Source: an uncultured Lachnospiraceae bacterium
Lineage (GTDB): Bacteria; Bacillota; Clostridia; Lachnospirales; Lachnospiraceae
Length of the DNA stretch: 59,199 nt
Reading direction: 5' to 3'
Assembly (NCBI GenBank): GCA_945868305.1
Contig: CAMBKU010000004.1
Coordinates: forward strand, 1 to 59,199
The first letter of the stretch is position 1; each line of letters starts with the position of its first letter. This document shows positions 1-9,478 of the stretch, one piece after another. A program made the translations under genes and the position numbers. The notes beneath the pieces were generated by a model that saw only the letters and a list, made by a program, of their open reading frames with translations, was not told the DNA's origin and made no database searches.

Positions 1-196
1 TTTTAAATAATAGCATATTTTTTTATAAAAAATAGGAAAATTTAAAAAAAATGCATAACTTTGCGAATAATATAATACACTTTGCAAAAATAATTGCAAA
101 TACATCCTTCACATGATAAAATTCTATCAAATGGTAGGCAGATGGTACAGGAGACAAAAAACCTCTCAAACGAAAAAGTCTATCCTTTTGGCTAGT

Positions 197-225
197 TTAC
201 TTATGCGGCCCTGGCTATGTATAAT
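197..225 (+). promoter_or_regulatory. Candidate sigma-A promoter of the LuxR-type regulator gene
   Basis: TTACTT at 197-202 and a perfect TATAAT at 220-225 are separated by 17 bases, about 75 bases before the first gene. The rest of bases 1-300 is very A/T-rich, and I see no gene in it. The -35 box is weak, so an activator or another start is possible. Confidence 0.35.
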
Positions 226-300
226 ATTACATAATACGAAAGGTAATTTGTATAAAAATGTTATTTTTTATCAGATTATTACGGAAAAGAGGGAAACTTC

Positions 301-2754
301 ATGTCAAAGAAAAAAACGCATAAGCCTGTTGTGGATGAACGCTATGTGCGTCCGCAGGCGGCGTGGGAGCAGATGAAGGCCGCCCAGAATGCCCGGCAGA
401 CTGTGTATATCTACGGTGCATCAGGAACCGGTAAGACCTCCTTTGCGGCGGATTTCCTTGCCAGAAAACGATACTGTTACGTCGACCTGGCTGATACTGA
501 AATTGCCGAGATTGCAGATATAGTGCAGGAGAAAACGGACGCAGCGCGTGAAAAAGTAAATACACAGGTGATTCTTGTGATAGATGGTTTACATCTGCTG
601 GAAACACAGGAGGATAGAAGTGCCTGTGGGCAGCTGATAGAGGAACTGAGTGGTAGAAAGGATGTCTGGTTGATTCTGATTTCCAGGGCACCAGTGCCGA
701 AATGGTTAAAATCCGTATTTGTCCGTTATATTTTTGTGACAATCGGAGAAGAAGAGCTGTGCCTGACAGAAAAGGAGCAGGAAAACTATCTGGGAAAATG
801 GGAGTTGTCACCTACGGAAGCAGCGTGTAAAAAAATACGGGAACTGGGCTATGGACATCCCCTGTATCTTCGAATCGCGGTCTTGAGGCTTAAGGGCATC
901 CCGGAGGCAGAAGCTGCAAGGGACAGAGCAAGTGCAGAACTTCGTGCTATTGAGGAATCCAGAATGGATTTGTGGGATTACCTTGAAGTTCATGTATATG
1001 ACCAGTGGAGTGTGGAAATGCAGGAGTTTCTGGAATCTGTATCCATTGTGGAGCAGTTCGATTTACAGATGGCACAGCAGATCACAAAGAAAAAAGATGC
1101 AGGGAAGCTGATTCAGAAGGCGCAGGAGGTTGGGAACTTCCTGATAGAACACAGAGAGAACGAACGTAACATTTATGAGCTGAGAGCTCCCATGAAATAT
1201 TCCATGCGCCGGAGACTTTCTGCAAAATATTCGCAGGATTACATAAATGGATTGTATTACAGTGCGGGAAACAGTTATGAAATAGAAGGAAATGTACGGG
1301 AAGCGCTCAGAATGTATGAAATGTGCCACAGTGAGGAGGGCATTTCCCGGATATTGATTGAAAACATGAGAAGAAATCCGGCAGCAGGGGATTATTTTGA
1401 GTTGAAACATTACTATCTGGCACTTCCGGAAGAAAAGATAAAGGAAAGCGTAGAACTGATGGCAGGTATGAGTATGCTACAGTCCATGCTTTTAAATGAG
1501 GAAGAAAGCGAACGCTGGTATCAGGAACTTCTTTCCTACGCAAAAGAGAAGACCGGAGGCATGAAACGGGAAGCAGAAATCAGACTTTTGTATCTGGACA
1601 TTGCCCTGGTCCACAGGGGAACTGTTCGGATGACGGACCTGTTAAAGCGGGCAGGAGTGCTTTTGACGGAGAGAAAGACGGTGTTGCCGGAGTTTTCCGT
1701 TACCAGCAATCTGCCTTCCATGATGAATGGGGGAAAAGATTTTTGCGAGTGGAGCAGAAAAGATAAGGAACTGACAAGAACCATCGGAAAGGTTATAACC
1801 CTTGTGCTTGGAAAATACGGGAAAGGTTTGGTAGACCTTGCCCTTGCAGAAAGCTTTTTTGAGAAGGGAGAGGATGACTACGAAGTGGCATCCCTTGCTG
1901 GCAAAGGCAGGATGCAGGCGGAAAGTGGTGGTAAGACGGAGCAGGTCTTTGTGGCAGTGGGAATCTTTACACAGTTGTCCATTTTAAATAACCATATGGA
2001 GGATGCCATAGATATGCTGGAGAGTTTCAGGCAGGTGGCAGAACAGGAAGCACAAAAGCTCCTGCCCAATATCGGTGCCATGTCGGTAAGAATGGATTTA
2101 TATACTGGTAGGATTGGTGAAGCATACCAGTGGATGGAGGAAGCGCCGGATGAGGACGCAGAGTTTAACTGCATGGAACGGTATCGTTATCTGACCAAAG
2201 TAAGGGTATACCTGGCAGCCGGACGAAAGGAAAAGGCACTGTTTTTATTGGATAAGATGCGTTTCTATGCAGAAAAAGCGCATAGAACTTATATATCAAT
2301 AGAAGTAAAGATATTGGCAGCTATTGCAATGTATCGTATGGGAAAAGACGGATGGCAGGATACTTTGCAGGAAGCAGTAAAATGTGCGGAGGATTATCAC
2401 TTTGTGCGTATTCTGACAAGAGAAGGAGTAGCACTCTGGGAACTTTTGAAAGCCGATACGGTTACGTGGAAGGATCAGGCATTTAAAAAGCAGGTCATGA
2501 AGGAATGTGAAAAGATGGCGGGCTTTTATCCGGCTTATCTGAAGGAGAAGCAGGAGGGAAATGTGATTCTGAGCGACAAGGCACTGAAAATATTACGGCT
2601 TCAAGCAGAAGGTATGTCTGTAGAAAAAATCGCAGAACAGCTGGGATTGTCCAAAGCAGGAGTGAAATATTACAATCAGGAAACCTATAAAAAGTTAAAT
2701 GTAAACAACAAGGCTGCTGCAGTGACAGAAGCCAGAAATCGAAGATTACTTTAA
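301..2754 (+). CDS. LuxR-family transcriptional regulator with N-terminal STAND ATPase (MalT-like)
   Basis: An 817-residue signal-transducing ATPase and DNA-binding regulator. The N-terminal part has a Walker A loop GASGTGKT at residues 39-46 and a Walker B strand ending at Asp95 (ILVIDG). A long helical, TPR-like middle (about residues 200-740) follows, then a LuxR-type helix-turn-helix in the last 60 residues (MSVEKIAEQLGLSKAGVKYY). This is the MalT-type order, in which ligand binding to the helical part drives ATP-dependent oligomerisation and promoter activation. Start ATG 301 has GAGGG nine bases upstream. The gene heads the co-directional signalling block and may regulate it; that role is inference, and the ligand cannot be read from the sequence. 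Confidence 0.85.
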   Translation: MSKKKTHKPVVDERYVRPQAAWEQMKAAQNARQTVYIYGASGTGKTSFAADFLARKRYCYVDLADTEIAEIADIVQEKTDAAREKVNTQVILVIDGLHLLETQEDRSACGQLIEELSGRKDVWLILISRAPVPKWLKSVFVRYIFVTIGEEELCLTEKEQENYLGKWELSPTEAACKKIRELGYGHPLYLRIAVLRLKGIPEAEAARDRASAELRAIEESRMDLWDYLEVHVYDQWSVEMQEFLESVSIVEQFDLQMAQQITKKKDAGKLIQKAQEVGNFLIEHRENERNIYELRAPMKYSMRRRLSAKYSQDYINGLYYSAGNSYEIEGNVREALRMYEMCHSEEGISRILIENMRRNPAAGDYFELKHYYLALPEEKIKESVELMAGMSMLQSMLLNEEESERWYQELLSYAKEKTGGMKREAEIRLLYLDIALVHRGTVRMTDLLKRAGVLLTERKTVLPEFSVTSNLPSMMNGGKDFCEWSRKDKELTRTIGKVITLVLGKYGKGLVDLALAESFFEKGEDDYEVASLAGKGRMQAESGGKTEQVFVAVGIFTQLSILNNHMEDAIDMLESFRQVAEQEAQKLLPNIGAMSVRMDLYTGRIGEAYQWMEEAPDEDAEFNCMERYRYLTKVRVYLAAGRKEKALFLLDKMRFYAEKAHRTYISIEVKILAAIAMYRMGKDGWQDTLQEAVKCAEDYHFVRILTREGVALWELLKADTVTWKDQAFKKQVMKECEKMAGFYPAYLKEKQEGNVILSDKALKILRLQAEGMSVEKIAEQLGLSKAGVKYYNQETYKKLNVNNKAAAVTEARNRRLL

Positions 2755-2756
2755 GT

Positions 2757-2861
2757 GTGACAGAAAAGCCTAATGTTGTCGGATATGTGAAGAAGCCTTA
2801 TATGCCACAGGACTTTGTGGAAAGAGTGGAAGAGGTGTTGAAATACGATGAAGAAGTATAA
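2757..2861 (+). pseudogene. Remnant of a receiver (REC) domain C-terminus
   Basis: Between the LuxR-type gene and the first hybrid kinase, frame 3 encodes about 34 residues containing VVGYVKKPYMPQDFVERVEE, then a stop at 2859. This matches the last strand and helix of a receiver domain: the conserved Lys-Pro after beta-5, then an amphipathic alpha-5. No start codon with a ribosome binding site and no upstream receiver core is present; farther upstream the same frame is only an alternative reading of the LuxR-type gene. It therefore looks like the 3' stump of a lost response regulator or hybrid kinase. Its last codons overlap the start of the next gene and supply that gene's ribosome binding site. 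Confidence 0.6.
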
Positions 2862-5601
2862 TAAGTATATATGGGTTATCTTTTTTATACAGTTGGTAGT
2901 AATAGCAATCGTGTTAAAAACAGCCAAAGTGGATGACATGACTCTGGCCAAAGGGAAAGTGCAGTCTTTTAATACGGGCTGGGTACTTGTCAAAGAAGAC
3001 GGTACAAAGACAGATTTGCAGGAATTACCTTATAATAACACCAGTCAGCCGAATGAAAAAATTGTCATTCAAAATACGATTCCAGAGGAATATTGGGGAG
3101 AAACCCTGACTTTTTTGTCTGCTGATAAAACGTTAAAAATTACAGTCGACGGAGAGGAAATCTATACATTTGGACTGAATGATGAGAGACTGTTTGGAAA
3201 TACGCCTGGAAGTGTTATGGTATTTGCTGACATACCAAAGGACTGTGAAGCGGGGGAAATCCAGATAGAGATGAGTTCCCCTTACGCTAACTATGCCACC
3301 TATATTACGGAAATATCTGTTGCCAAAAGAGATGTGGCGATTCTTCATTTCATAAAGCAAAAGGCATTTGATATCGTTGTGACTATGATTATTTTAATGG
3401 TTGCTGTGGTTCTGCTGATATTGGCAATCATACAGAAAATGTCGCTTAAGAAGATTGGCGGTGTGCAGTACCTTGGTATCTATCTGTTACTTATGAGTAT
3501 TTACTATTTGATAGAGACAAAGGTACCCGAAATATTCTACGGAAATCAGACATTGTACTCCAATCTGATTTTTATCATTCTGATGACAGCGCCTCTTTTT
3601 TTGGAGGCATATTGCTATGAGTCCATATTTGAAATTGGAAAAACAATATTAGTGGCAATGCTGGTTTCTGCGGTAAATGTAATAATCCAGCTCATTCTTC
3701 AGATTAGTGGACGTGTGGATTTTTTGGAGATGGCAATTGTTTCTCATGGAATTATAGCATTGCTTATTTTGGTGAATGTGGTGACATTAGGAAGAAATGC
3801 CAGAAAAGAGAAAAGTCTGGAGACGGGTATACACTTTCTTGGAGTTACCTGTATGATGTTCTGTGTACTTATTGATATTTTAAGAACTTATGTCGTAAAG
3901 GTTGGAGATTTAGGAAAGGCAAGCAGATATGGAGTATGTATTTTTGCAATTTGTGCCTTGATTAACTATATGCATCAAATGATGCAGGAGCATGTGAAAT
4001 TTGTCGAGCAGGCAAAAAATGATGCCATTGCGGCAAATGTGGCAAAAAGTCGATTCCTGGCAAATATGTCCCATGAAATCCGCACACCTATTAATGGAAT
4101 CATAGGTATGGATACCATGCTTTTAAAAAATTGCGATACCTGTGATGCAGAAGAAATCAGAGAGTATGCAAAAAATATTCAAAGTGCCAGTCAGACATTA
4201 TTATCCATTGTTAATGATATTTTGGATATATCTAAAATTGAATCTGGAAAAATGGAAATTATTCCGGTGGAGTATGAATTATTTTCGGTTCTGAATGATT
4301 GTTATAACATGACCAAAGCCAGAGCGGATGCAAAAGGTTTAGATTTTGAAATGACAATTGATTCAAAAATGCCATCCATTCTATATGGAGACGAGGTTCA
4401 TGTCAGACAGATTATCAATAACTTTCTTTCAAATGCTGTGAAATATACGAAACAAGGAAGAGTAATTCTTCGTATGGGATATGAGCAGACGGAAGGGAAA
4501 CAGCTTTTATTAAAAATAGAAGTGGAGGATAGTGGTATTGGTATTAAGGAATCAGATATGGACAAGCTGTTTTTGAACTTTACAAGAGTTGATGAACAGA
4601 AAAACCATAGCATCGAAGGAACAGGATTAGGACTTAGCCTTACCAAAAATCTGGTTGAATTGATGGGTGGAGAAATAAGTGTCACGAGTGAGTATGGGAA
4701 AGGCTCTGTTTTCGCGGCAACTATTCCACAGCAGGTTGTAAATCCGGAACCGTTAGGTGATTTTACACAGAAATATCAACAGTATGTTCATTCAGCAGAG
4801 ATGAATTATGATACCCTGTTTGCGCCAAAAGCTAAAATTCTGGTGGTTGATGATGTAGAGATGAATATAAAAGTCGCGCAGGGTTATTTAAAACAAACAC
4901 GTGCAAAGGTTGATATTGCATATAGCGGAGAGGAATGTCTGCGTATGGTTTGCCAGGAAAAGTATGATATTATTTTTCTGGATCACATGATGCCGGAGAT
5001 GGATGGAATAGATACATTGAAGGCAATGAAGCAATCAAAAGATCAACTCAATGTGGAAACACCGGTCATTGTATTGACAGCAAATGCAGTTGTGGGAGCA
5101 AAGGAGAAATATCTGGAAGATGGTTTTACCAATTATTTGTCGAAGCCGATTCAAGAGGAGGAATTGATGGAGATGCTTCGTAAATATCTGCCAAAGAAGT
5201 TGGTGGAAATGAAAGAAGACATAGGACAGATGATTTCAGATACCGAAAAACCAAAGACTCTTGAAGAACGATTTCCGACCTTGAATACACGAGTGGGAAT
5301 GGGATACTGCATGAATAATGAGGCTTTCTTTTTAGAAATGATTGAAACATATATTGAAGAAGATAAAAGAGAAGTATTGGCAAAGGAATATGCTGAAGCG
5401 TCATGGAAAAATTATGAGATATATGTACATGCGGTAAAAAGTACCTCACTGAATATTGGGGCTGAAAAATTATCGGAACACGCAAAAGCGTTGGAGTTGG
5501 CAGCGAGGGATGCTGACTATTCGTATATTCATGAACATCATGATGAGATGATAGCTGAGTATGGAAAATTGATTACGGAACTACAAAATGGACTAGAATA
5601 A
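2848..5601 (+). CDS. Hybrid sensor histidine kinase with receiver and HPt domains
   Basis: A 917-residue membrane phosphorelay kinase. A first membrane helix (about residues 8-25) is followed by an extracellular beta-rich domain (about 30-165) and a seven-helix-like membrane region (about 170-385), resembling the 7TM-DISM sensor arrangement. The cytoplasmic part has a HisKA box (MSHEIRTP, His409), a HATPase with N box [17 protein letters not shown] and GTGLGLSL, a receiver ([14 protein letters not shown], Asp712) and a C-terminal HPt ([13 protein letters not shown], His861). All phosphotransfer residues are present, so an internal His-Asp-His relay is expected. Start ATG 2848 has AGAGGTG about ten bases upstream. 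The extracellular fold resembles that of the GGDEF protein at 31906. The likely acceptor is the receiver-HD-GYP protein encoded next. Confidence 0.93.
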   Translation: MKKYNKYIWVIFFIQLVVIAIVLKTAKVDDMTLAKGKVQSFNTGWVLVKEDGTKTDLQELPYNNTSQPNEKIVIQNTIPEEYWGETLTFLSADKTLKITVDGEEIYTFGLNDERLFGNTPGSVMVFADIPKDCEAGEIQIEMSSPYANYATYITEISVAKRDVAILHFIKQKAFDIVVTMIILMVAVVLLILAIIQKMSLKKIGGVQYLGIYLLLMSIYYLIETKVPEIFYGNQTLYSNLIFIILMTAPLFLEAYCYESIFEIGKTILVAMLVSAVNVIIQLILQISGRVDFLEMAIVSHGIIALLILVNVVTLGRNARKEKSLETGIHFLGVTCMMFCVLIDILRTYVVKVGDLGKASRYGVCIFAICALINYMHQMMQEHVKFVEQAKNDAIAANVAKSRFLANMSHEIRTPINGIIGMDTMLLKNCDTCDAEEIREYAKNIQSASQTLLSIVNDILDISKIESGKMEIIPVEYELFSVLNDCYNMTKARADAKGLDFEMTIDSKMPSILYGDEVHVRQIINNFLSNAVKYTKQGRVILRMGYEQTEGKQLLLKIEVEDSGIGIKESDMDKLFLNFTRVDEQKNHSIEGTGLGLSLTKNLVELMGGEISVTSEYGKGSVFAATIPQQVVNPEPLGDFTQKYQQYVHSAEMNYDTLFAPKAKILVVDDVEMNIKVAQGYLKQTRAKVDIAYSGEECLRMVCQEKYDIIFLDHMMPEMDGIDTLKAMKQSKDQLNVETPVIVLTANAVVGAKEKYLEDGFTNYLSKPIQEEELMEMLRKYLPKKLVEMKEDIGQMISDTEKPKTLEERFPTLNTRVGMGYCMNNEAFFLEMIETYIEEDKREVLAKEYAEASWKNYEIYVHAVKSTSLNIGAEKLSEHAKALELAARDADYSYIHEHHDEMIAEYGKLITELQNGLE

Positions 5602-5664
5602 AATGTTAGACGGAGTCTTCACACGAAAATGTCGTAACGAAAGAGTATTGAAAGAGGTAATATA

Positions 5665-6690
5665 ATGAGTGATTGGATTCTAGTAATTGACGATGACACA
5701 TCGAACCTTAAGATGGCAAGCCGTATATTGTGTACAGAGAAAATGCGTGTGAGCTGTCTAAAATCAGGGGAAGATGCAATTAAATTTCTGCAGGATAACA
5801 GACCGGATCTTATTTTGTTAGATGTCCATATGCCTGGTATGAACGGCTTTGATACAATTGCCGCTATACGAGAAAACAAAGTGACGGCAGATATTCCAGT
5901 CATTTTTCTTACGGCAGATGATGACAGTAATACAGAGAAAAAGGGGTTGGAGGCCGGAGCAATGGATTTTATTAAAAAACCATTTGTACCGGAGGTGCTT
6001 TTGCTTCGTGTAAGACACACGATTGATTTGATACGCCTCCAGACCAACCTATCCCAAGAAGTGGAAAAAAAGACGCAGGAAGTGACAGAACAGCACGAGA
6101 AACTTGAGAGAATATCTATGCAGATAGTAAAAACTTTGTCCGGTGCTATTGACGCAAAGGATACCTATACCAATGGCCATTCTACCAGGGTTGCAGAGTA
6201 TTCCAGAGAAATTGCCCGGCGTGCAGGTTTTTCTAAAGCAGTGCAGGACGATATTTATATGATGGGGCTGCTCCATGATGTTGGCAAGATTGGTATACCG
6301 GATGCCATCATTAACAAACCGACAAAGCTGACTGATGATGAATATGCCATTATAAAGCAACATCCGCTTATGGGGGCAGAAATTTTGGAGAACATTACAG
6401 AGTTTCCGAAGCTGGTAACCGGTGCCAGATGGCACCATGAACGCTATGACGGGAAAGGATATCCAGATGGCATTTCCGGTGAAGATATTCCAATGGAAGC
6501 GAGAATTATTGCAATTGCAGATGCCTATGATGCAATGAGCTCCAGAAGAAGCTACCGTGATGTGCTTCCACAGACACAAGTTCATGCTGAAGTGGAAAAG
6601 GGGAAAGGAACACAGTTTGATCCTGAGTTTGCAGAGATTATGTTAGCTATGATAGATGAGGATGCGGAGTATCAGATGAGAGAAAAATAG
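5665..6690 (+). CDS. Response regulator with HD-GYP domain (RpfG-like c-di-GMP phosphodiesterase)
   Basis: A 341-residue cytoplasmic protein. The N-terminal receiver has the acidic pair DDD near residue 8 and phospho-acceptor Asp53 (LLDVHMPGMNG). A linker helix leads to an HD-GYP domain with HDVGKIGIPD (His204, Asp205) and HHERYDGKGYPDG (from His257). HD-GYP proteins hydrolyse c-di-GMP to pGpG or GMP, and all signature residues are intact. The gene lies between two hybrid kinases that both end in HPt domains, so it is the natural output of the relay; this pairing is inferred from position. A ribosome binding site AGAGG lies upstream of ATG 5665. Confidence 0.93.
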   Translation: MSDWILVIDDDTSNLKMASRILCTEKMRVSCLKSGEDAIKFLQDNRPDLILLDVHMPGMNGFDTIAAIRENKVTADIPVIFLTADDDSNTEKKGLEAGAMDFIKKPFVPEVLLLRVRHTIDLIRLQTNLSQEVEKKTQEVTEQHEKLERISMQIVKTLSGAIDAKDTYTNGHSTRVAEYSREIARRAGFSKAVQDDIYMMGLLHDVGKIGIPDAIINKPTKLTDDEYAIIKQHPLMGAEILENITEFPKLVTGARWHHERYDGKGYPDGISGEDIPMEARIIAIADAYDAMSSRRSYRDVLPQTQVHAEVEKGKGTQFDPEFAEIMLAMIDEDAEYQMREK

Positions 6691-6706
6691 GCGGAGGGTT
6701 TTAGTT

Positions 6707-9478
6707 ATGTACGAGCAGGAAAAGCAGCGGGCGACACATCTTATGATATTGCTTTGCTATACAATTTTGACAATTGTGTTAATAGGAGAATCCATTCTTC
6801 TTAAATGGGAGACGGGAGCGATTGTGCTGTTCATTTTTGGACTTATTATAAGCTGGGTGGTCCACATTACAGAAACGATTCCAGAAATGGGCAGACTTTG
6901 GCTGTATTTTGTCCTGACGATGCTGTCATTTTTCTTCTATGGAACACATGAGACCAGTGTCTATGATCTGGCACCTGTGATGATAGGGATTATATTATTG
7001 TATTCTGTCACAGGCATGTACAGTATTATCAGGATTTGTGTAGCTACATATTTTTTGACAATGTGTTATGACTTTGTGTTTGTGCTGGGGGCGTCTATGG
7101 AGCTCACAACCCTTTCGGTTACAAGAACCCTGCTTCATCTGGTACTTGTTTATATGGCTGGGCATTTGGTGAAGATTGGGATTCAAAGCCGCAGAAAAGA
7201 GAAAGAAGAAACGGCTAACAGAATTGCGGAGCTGGAGGAGACGAATCGCAGAACAGAGGACTTCCTCACCAATGTATCCCATGAGCTTCGAACGCCAATT
7301 AATGCAGTTACGGGAATCACTTCTGTTATGTTGAAAAACGAAGATGATGCTGAAAAAAAGAAAGATATTCTTTCGGTACAAAAGGCAGGACACAGGCTGT
7401 TTGACCAGATTGAGGATATTCTTGATTATACAGAAATAGATACCGGAAGGCTTAAGGTCAGCGAAGATACTTATATGATATCATCGCTTGTAAATGATAT
7501 TATCACTGGAAATCGGATGTGGGAGAGAGCGGATATGCCGGAACTCATTTTCGATATCGATGCGGATATGCCGTCTGTTCTACTTGGGGATGAAAGGAAA
7601 ATCAAAAAAATTCTAAAGCATCTTATTGATAATGCGTTTAAATTTACCAAAAAAGGTGGAGTTTATGTCAGAATATATGCTTTGCACAAGGAATACGGCA
7701 TCAATTTGTGTATCCGGGTAAGTGACACTGGTGTAGGGATTGCCGAGGATGAACTCGAAAAGATCAGAGAGAGATTTTATCAGTCGAGTGCCGGAAGAAA
7801 CCGCAGAGCCGGGGGGCTTGGCTTAGGGCTGCCGATTGTATATGGAATGGTATCTGCAATGGAGGGATTCATAAAGATTGAAAGCACTGTGGGAGAAGGC
7901 ACTACAGTGTCTGTCAGCATTCCGCAGAAGGTATCGGACGAAGCCCACAGTATGGTGGTGGAGAATCGGGAAGATTTGTGCCTGGCATGTTACTTAAGAC
8001 CGGAGAAATATGAAGTTCCGGCGGTAAGGAGCTATTATGATGAGATGATTTCTCATTTGGTTCGTGGGCTGGATGTTTCACTGCATAGGCTTTCCAATAA
8101 TGATGAACTTGAGAAACTGACATCTATGTATCAGTTGACACATCTGTTCATTGGAAAAGAAGAGTATGAGGAGGACAATTCCTATTTTGAAAATCTGGAT
8201 CAGAATATAGAGGTTATCGTGGTGGCAGATAGTGGCTTTGTTCTGCCACAGGGTAGCAGGGTAAGGCTTCTTAGAAAGCCGTTCTATTGTTTGTCTGTAA
8301 TCAATATATTGAATGCCAGAGCATCGGAAGATGTTGAGGCACTTAGGGAAAAACGGATGATTTGTCCTGATGTCAAAGCGCTTGTTGTTGATGATGAATC
8401 GATGAACCTGATGGTTGCTGAGGGCATTTTAGGGGATTATCAGATGAAAGTAAAAACAGCAGGAAGCGGTATGGAGGCAATCGATCTTTGTCAGAAGGAA
8501 GAGTTTGATCTGATTTTTCTTGATCATATGATGCCGGAAATGGATGGCGTAGAAACATTAAAGCGGCTGCGTAGGATTTATACGGATGCTGGAAAAGAAC
8601 TTACAGCCATTGCATTTACGGCAAATGCTGTCAGTGGTGCAAGGGAAATGTTTTTGAGGGAAGGCTTTGATGAGTTTGTTTCCAAGCCAATTGAAGTTCT
8701 GGAATTGGAACGTGTTCTAAGAAAAGTATTGCCGAAATCGTCCATTGAGTTTGTGGATGAAAATTACGGAAAAAATGAAAAGATTGAGGAAACAGAGGAG
8801 CAGGTTGCCAAGGAAGATGGAAAACATTCTAAAGAAGAAGATAAAATGAGCCAGCTTGAAAGAGCCGGAATTCATACACACGCTGGTATACAATACTGTC
8901 GCGGCGATAAGGAATTCTACGCGGAGTTGCTGATTAAGTTTGCAAAGGATGAAAAACGAAAGGCAGCAGAAATTAACGACTTCTATATGCAGGAGGATTT
9001 TGGAAATTACCAGATTGTGGTTCATGCGTTAAAGAGTACAGCAAAAATGGTGGGAGCGGATGCACTCTCTGAAATGGCAAGACAGGCAGAAGAAGCAGCA
9101 AAAAATCAGGATGCGGACTATATCAAAGAGCATCATGGAGAACTTCTTGCAAAATACCATGAGGTGGTGCAGTGTATATTGGAGCTGTATGATTTGAGTA
9201 CAAATGAACCTATGGATGTGGCACAGGGAGACGGAATGGAAATATCTCGAGATGAGTTGGTTAAACGGTTGATTGAATTGAAAGAGGGGTTGGATACATT
9301 TGAAGCGGATAAGGCAGAGTCTTTGATTTCGGAAATAAGAGGAGCTGTATATCGGGGGACGTCTGTTAGCGAACTTCTTTATGATGTACAGCAGGATGTG
9401 GACGATTTTGAATTCGGCGCAGCTTCTGAGAAAGTGGGGGCTTTAATCGAGAAAGTGGAAGGCGGTGAAGCAGGATGA
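6707..9478 (+). CDS. Hybrid histidine kinase with a degenerate and an active receiver plus HPt
   Basis: A 923-residue protein with about six N-terminal membrane helices and no large extracellular domain. HisKA has VSHELRTP (His192) and the HATPase has DTGVGI and GGLGLGLPI. Residues about 415-545 have receiver-like strand order ending in LLRKPFYCLSVINIL but lack the phospho-acceptor Asp, so this looks like a pseudo-receiver. A true receiver follows ([18 protein letters not shown], Asp606), then an acidic linker, an HPt (VHALKSTAKMVGA, His773) and a final helical segment of about 80 residues. ATG 6707 has GGAGGG upstream. The stop overlaps the next start by four bases (ATGA), so translation of the two kinases is probably coupled. 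Confidence 0.92.
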   Translation: MYEQEKQRATHLMILLCYTILTIVLIGESILLKWETGAIVLFIFGLIISWVVHITETIPEMGRLWLYFVLTMLSFFFYGTHETSVYDLAPVMIGIILLYSVTGMYSIIRICVATYFLTMCYDFVFVLGASMELTTLSVTRTLLHLVLVYMAGHLVKIGIQSRRKEKEETANRIAELEETNRRTEDFLTNVSHELRTPINAVTGITSVMLKNEDDAEKKKDILSVQKAGHRLFDQIEDILDYTEIDTGRLKVSEDTYMISSLVNDIITGNRMWERADMPELIFDIDADMPSVLLGDERKIKKILKHLIDNAFKFTKKGGVYVRIYALHKEYGINLCIRVSDTGVGIAEDELEKIRERFYQSSAGRNRRAGGLGLGLPIVYGMVSAMEGFIKIESTVGEGTTVSVSIPQKVSDEAHSMVVENREDLCLACYLRPEKYEVPAVRSYYDEMISHLVRGLDVSLHRLSNNDELEKLTSMYQLTHLFIGKEEYEEDNSYFENLDQNIEVIVVADSGFVLPQGSRVRLLRKPFYCLSVINILNARASEDVEALREKRMICPDVKALVVDDESMNLMVAEGILGDYQMKVKTAGSGMEAIDLCQKEEFDLIFLDHMMPEMDGVETLKRLRRIYTDAGKELTAIAFTANAVSGAREMFLREGFDEFVSKPIEVLELERVLRKVLPKSSIEFVDENYGKNEKIEETEEQVAKEDGKHSKEEDKMSQLERAGIHTHAGIQYCRGDKEFYAELLIKFAKDEKRKAAEINDFYMQEDFGNYQIVVHALKSTAKMVGADALSEMARQAEEAAKNQDADYIKEHHGELLAKYHEVVQCILELYDLSTNEPMDVAQGDGMEISRDELVKRLIELKEGLDTFEADKAESLISEIRGAVYRGTSVSELLYDVQQDVDDFEFGAASEKVGALIEKVEGGEAG

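Noticed and set aside
113..376. 87-codon plus-strand frame at the start of the window
   Set aside because: It overlaps the well-supported start at 301 in another frame, has no ribosome site and no family pattern.
299..811. 170-codon minus-strand open frame opposite the LuxR-type gene
   Set aside because: Shadow frame: no ribosome site, no recognisable domain, and the plus strand has an unbroken 817-codon gene with clear motifs. The same holds for the other antisense frames inside strong genes.
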